Source of the DNA: Sporosarcina ureae
GTDB lineage: Bacteria; Bacillota; Bacilli; Bacillales_A; Planococcaceae
Assembly (NCBI RefSeq): GCF_029267015.1
Contig: NZ_JARIEA010000059.1
Coordinates: 93,214 to 157,213 of the forward strand
DNA: 64,000 nucleotides
Reading direction: 5' to 3'
Positions 9,618-17,012 of this stretch are shown piece by piece. The first letter of the stretch is position 1. Each line of letters opens with the position of its first letter. Below the pieces are notes generated by a model, which searched no databases, was not told the DNA's origin, and saw nothing but the letters and a program-made list of their open reading frames with translations. The position numbers were made by a program, and so were the translations under genes.

Positions 9618-10832
9618 TTATTTATCACTTATTACGCTGTTTTTCTTTGTCAGCCTGCGTAAAAATAAAATACCCGACAGCATACACAATGACAATAATA
9701 CACCGATTTTCAACATATCAAACGGTATTGTCTGATCGGTCTCCTCGTTCATGGCTACCTCTTCAGGTTCACTTGCTACTTGTGCAACGACTTGATCTGG
9801 TTGTTTCTTCGCATCGTCCACTGTACGATCAAACTCCAGTTTTTCTTCCGTCAGAAGAGGGGGTACGTCTGTCTGTACTGGCTGCTTTTCTTCGGATGAC
9901 TTATCCAACTTTTCATCTTTTTTCGTAACGTTAGATGGTTTCTCTGCAGTAGTAGATTTTGCAGGTTGCTCTACTCGCTTAGTCAATGAAGAAACAGCTT
10001 TACTATTTGAAGCTTCCTTACGTAGAAACTTCGCTGTTTGTTGCTGGTTGAAAACAATTTGTAAAAACTCTTCTTCTACATGCGAACTAACAGGGTTCTC
10101 CGCTTTCATCCAAACGCGTATCCCCTTCTGGAAGTCTTCTACTTCAAACTGCACAATACGTGTATCGGTTTGCGATACTATTTTAGGTTCCACTAAGTTT
10201 CCTTGCTGCTCCACAGTAAATCCCTTGACCTTGCTAGGATGAAGAATCTCCAACTGTGAATAGTATCGATGATCACGTTCAATGATACGAATTACTGGAT
10301 TGACATAGTCATACATTGCAGACAATTTTCCAGCTAACAGCAGTTGATAGTGTATCGTATCGTCACCTGCCTGAATTGACTGTATCGGTTGGCTTTGATC
10401 AAACGCTGGCAATGACTGTTGCTCGATGAGGAGTTCAGAAGAAAATGTTTGCTGTGCATGTTCTTTCGCTAATCTATACGTTCCTGCTAGTTCAATCTTT
10501 TGTTGTACATCCTTTATATCAAACTGAACTAAATTTTCTGCTCTATTCAGTCGGGTACTCATTTTGTTCCCTTGCTGCATGGCAGTGATATGCGTTAGGA
10601 TGTGATCATTTTTCGCTGAAATCGATAACGTATAGCGATCTTCCTTAACAGTTAACGTAGCCTGCTTAGTAAATAAGACATCTGTATCCTCTGCTTCATG
10701 TGATAGAAAATTTAGTTCAACTTGATAGACATCTGTTGCGTTAGTTTTGCTTTCATTTGCATTTACAGAATGAAAAGGAAGCCACGCTGAGATGAGTAGC
10801 AAAAGTAGAGGCAACCACACAATTCTTTTCAT
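9618..10832 (-). CDS. Membrane-tailed NEAT-like surface protein
   Basis: The 404-residue product has a signal peptide (about 1-25), two NEAT-like beta domains (about 32-140 and 150-270), a charged Lys/Glu/Pro-rich spacer (about 275-370) and a C-terminal membrane helix ending RRLTKKNSVISDK. No LPXTG or NPQTN motif precedes that helix, so it may stay in the membrane. In the second domain the region that carries the haem tyrosines (YxxxY) in NEAT proteins reads HVEEE, and the first domain shows no clear YxxxY. It may relay haem to the lipoprotein encoded 18 bases downstream, or act as a scaffold. It has its own AAAGGAGTG ribosome site. Confidence 0.75.
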   Translation of the reverse strand: MKRIVWLPLLLLLISAWLPFHSVNANESKTNATDVYQVELNFLSHEAEDTDVLFTKQATLTVKEDRYTLSISAKNDHILTHITAMQQGNKMSTRLNRAENLVQFDIKDVQQKIELAGTYRLAKEHAQQTFSSELLIEQQSLPAFDQSQPIQSIQAGDDTIHYQLLLAGKLSAMYDYVNPVIRIIERDHRYYSQLEILHPSKVKGFTVEQQGNLVEPKIVSQTDTRIVQFEVEDFQKGIRVWMKAENPVSSHVEEEFLQIVFNQQQTAKFLRKEASNSKAVSSLTKRVEQPAKSTTAEKPSNVTKKDEKLDKSSEEKQPVQTDVPPLLTEEKLEFDRTVDDAKKQPDQVVAQVASEPEEVAMNEETDQTIPFDMLKIGVLLSLCMLSGILFLRRLTKKNSVISDK

Positions 10833-10874
10833 TTCAAACGTACACTCCTTTACATATCATGTAAAACGACAGGA

Positions 10875-10908
10875 ACTTCCTTCCGCATGTAAAAAAGCGA
10901 AAGGAAGT
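10875..10908 (-). other. Intergenic hairpin inside the isd operon
   Basis: A 12-bp stem (10875-10886 with 10897-10908, one G-U pair) with a 10-base loop lies in the 90-base gap between the SLH-NEAT gene and the next gene. No proper U tract follows. It may stabilize the upstream mRNA, be an RNase site, or attenuate weakly so that surface proteins are made in excess. Confidence 0.55.
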
Positions 10909-10922
10909 AGCTGTATTTACTC

Positions 10923-12353
10923 TTATTTTTTCATGAAGTTCAATGAACCGTTTAGAATTTTAGCCATTTGTGTACGTTGTAGAGAATCGCCAGAGTTGAT
11001 CAAAACTTTACCATTCGGTTGTTTTGCGCCTGTCATAATTTTTTCTGCGTATAACAATGCAAATGCTTGCTTCGCTTCAGGATCTGTAATGACTTTTCCA
11101 TCTGCATAGAACGGAAGAGTTGTATCTCCTTTTTTGATTTCTTTACCTTCTGCAAATTGAATTGCACGGTACAGCATCAAAGCACCTTGCTGGCGAGTCA
11201 ATGTGTTATTCGGGTTGAACTTTTCATTCGTTTGTACAATGCCTGCTTCTGCTAGAGCATTGATTGCGCTGATGCGCTCTTTATCTGTGATTTTACCTAA
11301 GTCTTTAAATCCAACATCTTTAGTTGTGTCGAGATTTAACGCACGAGCTACCATTAATGCAAACTGTGAACGTGTGATGTTGTTACGTGGATTGAACTTA
11401 TCCGCGCTTTTTACAATCCCTTTATCAAGCAACGCAAGGATTGCTTCTTTGTTGCCGTCTTTGTCAATATCTTTAAATGGATTTACGATTGGTGTTGGGT
11501 TTGGTTTCACTTCATTAGTGAAGTCCAGTTGTACTTTATGGTTTGCATCATACTTAACAGGTCCTTCATTTACAATTACGTGAAGGTCAGCATTCACTAA
11601 CTTTGTTAGGTCTGCTACTTTAAATGTATATGTGCGTGCCCCTGTTGATTTGTCATCTGTTGCAATTGGAATTTCCTTGCCAGCAATTTTGAATCCGTGG
11701 ATGTAACCGCCTTTAGGGAAAGTAAGAGTTACTTCATTACCATCGGATACTTTCTTTACGGAAGCTGTCGAGGACATGTAATCCTTCATGATAGACTCTT
11801 CTTTTGTTCCATCTTTGTAAACTTTTACGTTTACTTTACTAATTGTTTCTGCATCTGTGTCTGCTTTCGCGACTGTTGCTTTGAAATCGAATGGATACCA
11901 CTTGTCCATGTTAGCAGGTGCGTATACAACATGGATTTTGGCTGAATGTATTTCATCCGCTACTACTGGGAAAGTATAAGTCGTTGTGCCGTCCGTATTT
12001 TTAACTTCCGTTGCATCAGCAAACTCTTCTCCTTGTTTCGTTTGAAAGCCTGCAATCATAGGAGCTGATTTAACTGCAACCGTTACCTTCGCATATGTTA
12101 CTCCATCTTTTTCTACCAACGTACCTTGTGGAACAAGGTGACTGCTGATTGCAGGTTCTGGTGTAGTTGTACCTGATTTATAAACATGAAAGTCAACTAC
12201 TTGATCGACAGCAATTGTCTGTTTCAAAGCCGACACTGCTTGATCGCTTGTGCTGATCGGGTTAGCGGATGCTGCTGTTGGAATAGCGATAGAAGCTGCT
12301 AATAATGAAGCAAGTACTACTTTCGTTGCGCGAGATGATGTTTTTTTCGTCAT
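10923..12353 (-). CDS. S-layer-anchored haem-binding protein: two NEAT domains plus three SLH repeats
   Basis: The 476-residue protein has a signal peptide (about 1-30, cut after AAS-like AASA), NEAT 1 (about 38-165), NEAT 2 (about 170-285) and three SLH repeats (about 290-475). The SLH repeats are seen as PFKDIDKDG..., GFKDLGKITDKE... and a third, degenerate copy ending in the C-terminus. SLH repeats bind pyruvylated secondary wall polymer, so it sits on the outer wall, like BslK of Bacillus anthracis. The haem-tyrosine position is Met in NEAT 1 (MDKWY), while NEAT 2 keeps the first Tyr but has His for the second (YDANH). ATG follows AGGGGGAACA. It is second in the Fur operon. Confidence 0.92.
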   Translation of the reverse strand: MTKKTSSRATKVVLASLLAASIAIPTAASANPISTSDQAVSALKQTIAVDQVVDFHVYKSGTTTPEPAISSHLVPQGTLVEKDGVTYAKVTVAVKSAPMIAGFQTKQGEEFADATEVKNTDGTTTYTFPVVADEIHSAKIHVVYAPANMDKWYPFDFKATVAKADTDAETISKVNVKVYKDGTKEESIMKDYMSSTASVKKVSDGNEVTLTFPKGGYIHGFKIAGKEIPIATDDKSTGARTYTFKVADLTKLVNADLHVIVNEGPVKYDANHKVQLDFTNEVKPNPTPIVNPFKDIDKDGNKEAILALLDKGIVKSADKFNPRNNITRSQFALMVARALNLDTTKDVGFKDLGKITDKERISAINALAEAGIVQTNEKFNPNNTLTRQQGALMLYRAIQFAEGKEIKKGDTTLPFYADGKVITDPEAKQAFALLYAEKIMTGAKQPNGKVLINSGDSLQRTQMAKILNGSLNFMKK

Positions 12354-12355
12354 AA

Positions 12356-13009
12356 TTACTGTTCCCCCTGTTTTCTTTGGAATCTAGTTCTATACAATAA
12401 AAATGCAGAACCTGCTAATACAAAGATTAATAGGTACGGCGTTGAATCACTAGTTTGTGGATTCTTTACTGGCTCTTTTGTAGTAGGCTTTTTCGTTATA
12501 GTACCTGAGCTCGTATTGGTATTCGTATTCGTGTTCGTACTTGGTGGCGTCGTATTTGTTGCAGGAGGTTTTACAGCTGGTGGTGTCACGGCAGCTTTTT
12601 CTTCAAACACCAGATCAACTGTATACTCGTGGTGATAATTGATATCCTCAACATCTACTTTCATAGGAATCTTCACTGGTTTAGAAATGTCACTTACACT
12701 AAACTCTACAACTCTTGTATCGGCTTTAAGGTCTTCATTGACTACTTCTGCACCGCCCGCTGGCTCAAACTTCGTAATCCATGAGCTATTCTTAAGAGTA
12801 AGCTGTACGATGGCAGAACCATTCGTTACGGTGACGAGTGCTGGCTTTTGAAAGTAATCATTAGCAATAGATGCATTAGAGCTGTCTGGCTGGTTTACTT
12901 GATAGTTTAATTGCTGGGTACCGTCTGCTATTTTAGCGGATGCTTGTGGCAAGCCAACTGTCAGCACGAAAAAACTTACAACTAAAAAGTACAAAAATGT
13001 TTTTTTCAC
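12356..13009 (-). CDS. isdC: Sortase-B-anchored NEAT haem-binding protein (IsdC-like)
   Basis: The 217-residue protein has a signal peptide ending near ASA, one NEAT domain (about 30-140), a Thr/Asn/Pro-rich spacer, the sortase-B signal NPQTS, a hydrophobic helix and a basic tail. Haem-binding features are textbook: a lip segment SNASIANDYFQKPA and the beta-8 motif YHHEY (YxxxY), whose first Tyr ligates haem iron. It should sit in the wall and pass haem to the lipoprotein. GTG 13009 is chosen because AGAGGAGA lies about 10 bases upstream and MKKTFLYFL makes a normal signal peptide; an earlier GTG at 13030 overlaps the ribosome site. It is first in the operon, 3 bases before the SLH-NEAT gene. 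Confidence 0.93.
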   Translation of the reverse strand: MKKTFLYFLVVSFFVLTVGLPQASAKIADGTQQLNYQVNQPDSSNASIANDYFQKPALVTVTNGSAIVQLTLKNSSWITKFEPAGGAEVVNEDLKADTRVVEFSVSDISKPVKIPMKVDVEDINYHHEYTVDLVFEEKAAVTPPAVKPPATNTTPPSTNTNTNTNTSSGTITKKPTTKEPVKNPQTSDSTPYLLIFVLAGSAFLLYRTRFQRKQGEQ

Positions 13010-13187
13010 TTGTACATAATCTCCTCTCACTTGTCATTTTTCATGCTACATAAATCCAATAATTGATTGCCAATTGTCGGATAGACTTCTACTTCTAAAG
13101 TATCTCATAAATAGCCTCATACATGAAAGGAAGGCACTCAAACGCCTATTGTTTTATGACGATTATGTGACGATTTTAAGAGATAAA

Positions 13188-13202
13188 TGAGAACAGTTAT
13201 CA
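13188..13202. promoter_or_regulatory. Fur box controlling the isd operon
   Basis: TGAGAAC-A-GTTATCA is a 7-1-7 inverted repeat with one mismatch to perfect symmetry, matching the Bacillus Fur/Per box pattern TGATAAT-n-ATTATCA. It begins 3 bases downstream of the -10, where bound Fur-Fe would block transcription under iron sufficiency. Confidence 0.8.
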
Positions 13203-13205
13203 TTT

Positions 13206-13234
13206 AATATATCTTTTATTGACCTCTTTGTCAA
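13206..13234 (-). promoter_or_regulatory. SigA promoter of the isd operon
   Basis: On the minus strand a perfect TTGACA (13234-13229), a 17-base spacer and TATATT (13211-13206) face the operon. An inverted repeat ATTGAC-n6-GTCAAT (13218-13235) covers the -35 and could be a second operator. The rest of the 13036-13347 gap shows nothing else apart from the ribosome site of the rightward gene at 13348. Confidence 0.85.
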
Positions 13235-13347
13235 TCATATTTTGGAAAATTTTTTCAATTTATATTTCAGCCTTTTTAATCAGTCACGAACTAGAAGGCT
13301 TTGCATAGTCTAGATAGATACGAGTTGAGAATGAAAGGAGTTTTACA

Positions 13348-13836
13348 ATGAATCTTGAATCTTTTAGCGGTGTCGTAATGGTAATAAATGATTTTTACAC
13401 CGGGCAAAACAACGACTCAGGTTGCTACATGCTAATGACAGTCGATAATGGTCGCGGAAACGTTGTTAACTTTGTAGTAGAACCAACAACTTATTTCGTT
13501 CATCAAGTGAAAATTCTTGTTGGTGATCGCGTTACAGGATTTTATGATGCGGACGCCGCCACTCCTATGATCTATCCTCCTCAATTTAGAGCCATAGTTA
13601 TGTCAAAGGATTCTAAACGAGAAAATGTTAAAGTAGACTCCTTCAATCGTCGCTTACAAAGTAGCGATGGAACACTTCAGCTAAATCTATCCCCTCAAAC
13701 TGAAATACTTTCTACAAATGGTCAGTATTTCACAGGAAATATAGCCGACCGGAATTTGATTGTGCTGTACAGTTCGGCAACGAGAAGCATACCTGCACAA
13801 ACTACACCACATAAAATTATTGTAATTTGTACATGA
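13348..13836 (+). CDS. Unrecognized 162-residue soluble protein, predicted beta-rich
   Basis: I do not recognize the family with certainty. The protein has no signal peptide and no membrane helix. Its first 90 residues (NLESFSGVVMVINDFYTG..., CYMLMTVDNGRGNVVNFVV, ILVGDRVTGFYDADAATPMIYPPQFRAIVM) alternate as in a small beta barrel. The phrase about a controlled 'dwell' segment, VGDRVTGFYD followed by PMIYPPQ, looks conserved in style, resembling OB-fold proteins. The second half (about 100-162) repeats similar strand patterns. It starts at ATG 13348 behind AAAGGAG and ends before a terminator shared with the TatD gene. It is divergent from the isd operon; a link to haem is not shown. Confidence 0.7.
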   Translation: MNLESFSGVVMVINDFYTGQNNDSGCYMLMTVDNGRGNVVNFVVEPTTYFVHQVKILVGDRVTGFYDADAATPMIYPPQFRAIVMSKDSKRENVKVDSFNRRLQSSDGTLQLNLSPQTEILSTNGQYFTGNIADRNLIVLYSSATRSIPAQTTPHKIIVICT

Positions 13837-13852
13837 AGATTAAAGCTATTGA

Positions 13853-13890
13853 AAAACAGAGATACGTCATAGCGACGTATCTCTGTTTTA
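13853..13890. terminator. Bidirectional terminator between the unknown gene and the TatD-family gene
   Basis: A 16-bp perfect stem (13853-13868 with 13874-13889) with a 5-base loop has A-rich and T-rich flanks and serves convergent genes. It overlaps the stop codon of the minus-strand gene. Confidence 0.85.
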
Positions 13891-14664
13891 TAGTCTATAA
13901 AATTCTTGTGTTCTAGAATATATTTCTTCATAGACTTCTTCTAGACCGACCCCTTTAATGGCTGCTATGCTCTTCATACTCTCATGGACCATAGAGGGGT
14001 GCGTTAACGTATCTTTGAACATCTGCTCAAAGGGCCAAGGGCCATCAGTTTCTACCATCAATTGACTGAGTGGAACACTTTCTACTAATTGTTGGATCTT
14101 TGGTCTATATACCACTTCAGGCGTTACTGAAATCATATAGCCATTTGAAACAAGACGATGCAAAACACGATCTTCTCCTTTGAACCAGTGGAAGTGGGCG
14201 CGTGAAACTGAGTACTTTTCCAGTAACTCACACACTATTTCCGCATCTTCGTACACCGCATGTAAAGCGATTGGTAAATCAAGTTGTCCTGCCTTACGTA
14301 TAAAACACTCTAACAAATGTACGTAAGGAGCTAAATCCAAGCCCGGCCGTTCTCGTCTCAAGTAATAAGGCAACCCCACTTCTCCAATAGCCGTTAGACT
14401 TTCTGCATGATCATCAATTAGTCGTAAAATAGATAAAACTTCTTGTTCCGTCGGCAAAGCTTGTTCGGGGTGATAACCAATTGCTGGTTTGATTCTATCA
14501 TCTGCTTTTGCAAGGTTTAGTTGTCGTACAGAAGACTCTAGATTATTCGAGACCGAAACTAGTGCCGTTACATCATTTCGTTCCAACTCACTCAAAATCT
14601 TACTTTGGTGATCTTTTTCATACATATCCATATGAATATGTGCATCGATTACATATCTTCTCAA
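13888..14664 (-). CDS. TatD-family metal-dependent hydrolase
   Basis: The 258-residue protein has the TatD TIM-barrel metal-site motifs: DAHIHMD at the N-terminus, AIGEVGL in the middle, ALHAVYEDAE, AHFHWFKG and LMVETDGPW near the end. Relatives are Mg-dependent DNases or deoxyribonucleases and other phosphoesterases; this branch is not the classic TatD/YcfH near metS, so the substrate is uncertain. The start is TTG 14664, preceded by GGGAGGGGG at good spacing, and the first residues lead straight into the metal motif. It is cytoplasmic, with no operon partner. The upstream gap contains a parS-like site. Confidence 0.85.
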   Translation of the reverse strand: MRRYVIDAHIHMDMYEKDHQSKILSELERNDVTALVSVSNNLESSVRQLNLAKADDRIKPAIGYHPEQALPTEQEVLSILRLIDDHAESLTAIGEVGLPYYLRRERPGLDLAPYVHLLECFIRKAGQLDLPIALHAVYEDAEIVCELLEKYSVSRAHFHWFKGEDRVLHRLVSNGYMISVTPEVVYRPKIQQLVESVPLSQLMVETDGPWPFEQMFKDTLTHPSMVHESMKSIAAIKGVGLEEVYEEIYSRTQEFYRL

Positions 14665-14694
14665 GACCCATCCCCCTCCCGCTTTGATTTACTA

Positions 14695-14710
14695 TGTTCC
14701 ACGTGAAACG
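14695..14710. promoter_or_regulatory. parS-like site (ParB/Spo0J binding)
   Basis: TGTTCCACGTGAAACG matches the parS consensus TGTTnCACGTGAAACA at every position but the last. It lies in the short gap between the TatD gene and the DUF817 gene, about 40 kb left of oriC, and should load the ParB encoded at 43324-44160. Confidence 0.8.
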
Positions 14711-14784
14711 TCTACCTGTAAATGAACTTTGTCTATTATATCTGCGTCCTACTAATTTACATTAAGAAAAGCAGGTGGTGGTTT

Positions 14785-15573
14785 ATGAATTCGCACCGTA
14801 TACAAACAGGAGTCGTACATGCTATAAAACAACTTAGTACGTTTGGCTGGCAACAAGCACTTTCTTGTATCTTCCCTGTCATAATCTTCACTTCACTTGC
14901 ACTAACACAAATTATCTCTCTGCCATTCCTGCCAAGGTATGATTGGTTGCTTGTTATTTTTATAGCCACTCAGTGGTGGATGCTACGTTCGGGTCTTGAA
15001 ACCCGGGACGAACTTAAAGTAATTACGCTCTTTCATATAATCGGTCTTACTTTGGAGATCTTCAAAGTACATATGGGTTCATGGTCTTACCCCGAGGAAG
15101 GGTATTTCAAAATTTTAGATGTCCCCTTATACAGTGGCTTTATGTATGCGAGTGTAGCAAGTTATTTGTGTCAGGCCTGGCGTCGACTTGATGTACAACT
15201 CATTCAATGGCCTCCCTTCTACACAGTCGTTCCGCTATCCATTGCCATCTACGGAAATTTCTTCACTCACCACTATTGGATTGATATGCGTTGGTGGTTG
15301 TCCATACTCGTGCTCATCATTTTCTGGCGAGCGTCGGTACGCTATCGGGTAAACAATATATCGTATCGAATGCCGTTAGCTCTTTCATTTGTTCTTATAG
15401 GATTTTTTGTTTGGATTGCTGAAAACATTGCTACTTTCTTTGGTGCATGGACCTATCCAAACCAGAGTGAGACGTGGCATCTAGTTGGAATTGGAAAATT
15501 AAGTTCTTGGTTGTTACTGGTCATTGTTAGCTTTCTTATCGTCGCTACGTTAAAGCAAATTAAAAAAGAGTAG
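14785..15573 (+). CDS. DUF817 family integral membrane protein
   Basis: The 262-residue protein is almost entirely hydrophobic, with about seven membrane helices. Conserved family blocks seen are LPRYDWLL, ETRDELKVITLFH, VHMGSWSYPEEGYFKI, YASVASYLCQAWRRLD and FFTHHYWIDMRWWLS. These match DUF817 as I remember it. The many charged and aromatic residues inside the membrane (His, Asp, Trp) suggest a membrane enzyme or carrier, but none is known. ATG 14785 is chosen because AGGTGG lies about 6 bases upstream; an in-frame ATG at 14722 lacks a ribosome site. It stands alone, with a Noc site just downstream. Confidence 0.82.
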   Translation: MNSHRIQTGVVHAIKQLSTFGWQQALSCIFPVIIFTSLALTQIISLPFLPRYDWLLVIFIATQWWMLRSGLETRDELKVITLFHIIGLTLEIFKVHMGSWSYPEEGYFKILDVPLYSGFMYASVASYLCQAWRRLDVQLIQWPPFYTVVPLSIAIYGNFFTHHYWIDMRWWLSILVLIIFWRASVRYRVNNISYRMPLALSFVLIGFFVWIAENIATFFGAWTYPNQSETWHLVGIGKLSSWLLLVIVSFLIVATLKQIKKE

Positions 15574-15609
15574 CTCATTTTCTTGTACTGTGAATCATAT
15601 GTCGTATTG

Positions 15610-15623
15610 ATTTCCCGGGAAAT
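15610..15623. promoter_or_regulatory. Noc-binding site (NBS)
   Basis: ATTTCCCGGGAAAT is a perfect 14-base palindrome identical to the consensus bound by the nucleoid-occlusion protein Noc in Bacillus subtilis. It sits in the gap between convergent genes. The noc gene is at 45109-45981. I found no second perfect copy in the window. Confidence 0.82.
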
Positions 15624-15641
15624 ATAGACGTCATAACTAGT

Positions 15642-15682
15642 AAAAACGCAATAGCCCTATATGATGGGCTACTGCGTTTTTC
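15642..15682. terminator. Bidirectional terminator between DUF817 and cyclophilin genes
   Basis: A 16-bp stem with one mismatch (15642-15657 with 15666-15681) has A/T-rich outer arms suitable for both converging transcripts. Confidence 0.8.
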
Positions 15683-15690
15683 ATTCCGTA

Positions 15691-16371
15691 TTAATGTGTA
15701 GTTGGTTTAGGATAATCGAAGCCTTTCGTATCTACTTCAACCGTCTTCATCTTTTGCTCTTCAACAGGCTTATCCATAGCGTCTGTTTCATTAGCCACGA
15801 TAGCATCTACTGTTTCCATGCCTTCAATTACTTTACCAAAAGCTGCATACTCGCCATCCAGAGAAGCCGTTTCATCTGTCATGATAAAGAATTGCGAACC
15901 TGCGGAATTCGGGTCCTGTGCACGAGCCATCGACAAGACACCGCGCTCATGCTTCATATTATTTTCAAAGCCGTTCGAAGTGAATTCTCCATCAATAGAG
16001 TAACCAGGTCCGCCTGTTCCGTCACCCGAAGAGTCGCCACCTTGGATCATGAAACCTGGAATGACGCGATGGAAGATCAACCCATCATAGTAGCCGTCTT
16101 CAATTAACGAAATGAAGTTTGCTACTGAATTCGGTGCAACAGTCGGCTCTAATTCCAAGACGATTTGTTCGTCATTTTCCATTGTAATGGTTACAACTGG
16201 ATTTTCTTTTACATCTGCCGAGTAATCTACCGCTTCTTTAGGTTCTTCTGTCGGCGTCTCAGTAGTTGTTTCTGCTGGTTCTTCTTCAGTCGCTTTTCCA
16301 CAACCTACTAAAAGAATGGCCAATGCCAGTACACTCATCATAAAGTACAATGCTTTGTTACGCTTGAACAT
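15691..16371 (-). CDS. Peptidyl-prolyl cis-trans isomerase lipoprotein (cyclophilin type)
   Basis: The 226-residue protein starts with a lipoprotein signal (lipobox LLVGC, about Cys24), then a Thr/Glu/Pro-rich linker (25-55) and a cyclophilin domain (about 60-220). Catalytic cyclophilin motifs are FHRVIPGFMIQGGD and NSAGSQFFIM. It should act outside the cell on the membrane surface, helping exported proteins fold. The N-terminus is normal and the gene is monocistronic, ending in a shared terminator. Confidence 0.93.
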   Translation of the reverse strand: MFKRNKALYFMMSVLALAILLVGCGKATEEEPAETTTETPTEEPKEAVDYSADVKENPVVTITMENDEQIVLELEPTVAPNSVANFISLIEDGYYDGLIFHRVIPGFMIQGGDSSGDGTGGPGYSIDGEFTSNGFENNMKHERGVLSMARAQDPNSAGSQFFIMTDETASLDGEYAAFGKVIEGMETVDAIVANETDAMDKPVEEQKMKTVEVDTKGFDYPKPTTH

Positions 16372-16413
16372 ATTTCTCCAACACTCCTAACTTTTATCTT
16401 TCATTATATACTA

Positions 16414-16938
16414 TTAATTCTCGGTGTCTGTATCGCGATAACGAATAGCTAACCCTTTTAAAAAGTTACGTGCATATCGATCTCCACATGGTTTGTAATT
16501 GCGGTGCCCTTCCTTACGAAGAACCGCACTCAGTTCATTTTTAGAGATCGTCACGCCTACACTTTCTAGAATATCTAGCATATCTTCACTTGTTAGCGTT
16601 AACGCGATTTTCACTTTTTTCAGCAAAATATTATTTACATTACGATGGCCTTCTTCAGACATTAAAAATGGTTGAGGAGCATTTCCTGTGTTCTCAGGTA
16701 CTCCTCTTTTTGAAATGATGAGTCCATTAAGAAATGACTCTAACGTAATGTTGTCAATTTCTTTGGCATATTCATTCATTTGCATTTCATCCGTGCTATC
16801 CTCATTCGTTTTTGTTAGCATTTCTTTAACTTCTGCTCTGTTTGTCTTCAGTCCGCCTAATGCAAACATTTCTACAACGGCAGAATCTTTTAAATCCAGT
16901 GCATAGCGCAGTCTACTTAAAATGTCATTATTATTCAT
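16414..16938 (-). CDS. DUF1456 family protein (YehS-like)
   Basis: The 174-residue protein consists of two repeats of the DUF1456 unit: MNNNDILSRLRYALDLKD... and NNILLKKVKIALTLTSEDM.... It ends with CGDRYARNFLKGLAIRYR, typical of YehS. No function is established for the family. The repeats look like small helical modules, and no metal or catalytic motif is seen. It stands alone, 42 bases upstream of the cyclophilin gene on the same strand, so read-through is possible. Confidence 0.88.
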   Translation of the reverse strand: MNNNDILSRLRYALDLKDSAVVEMFALGGLKTNRAEVKEMLTKTNEDSTDEMQMNEYAKEIDNITLESFLNGLIISKRGVPENTGNAPQPFLMSEEGHRNVNNILLKKVKIALTLTSEDMLDILESVGVTISKNELSAVLRKEGHRNYKPCGDRYARNFLKGLAIRYRDTDTEN

Positions 16939-17012
16939 GTGATCACCTGTTCCCTCTCTAGTATATTGCTGTGATTCTTAGTATAGCCTGTTTGGTTATA
17001 GAATGTCCTCAT

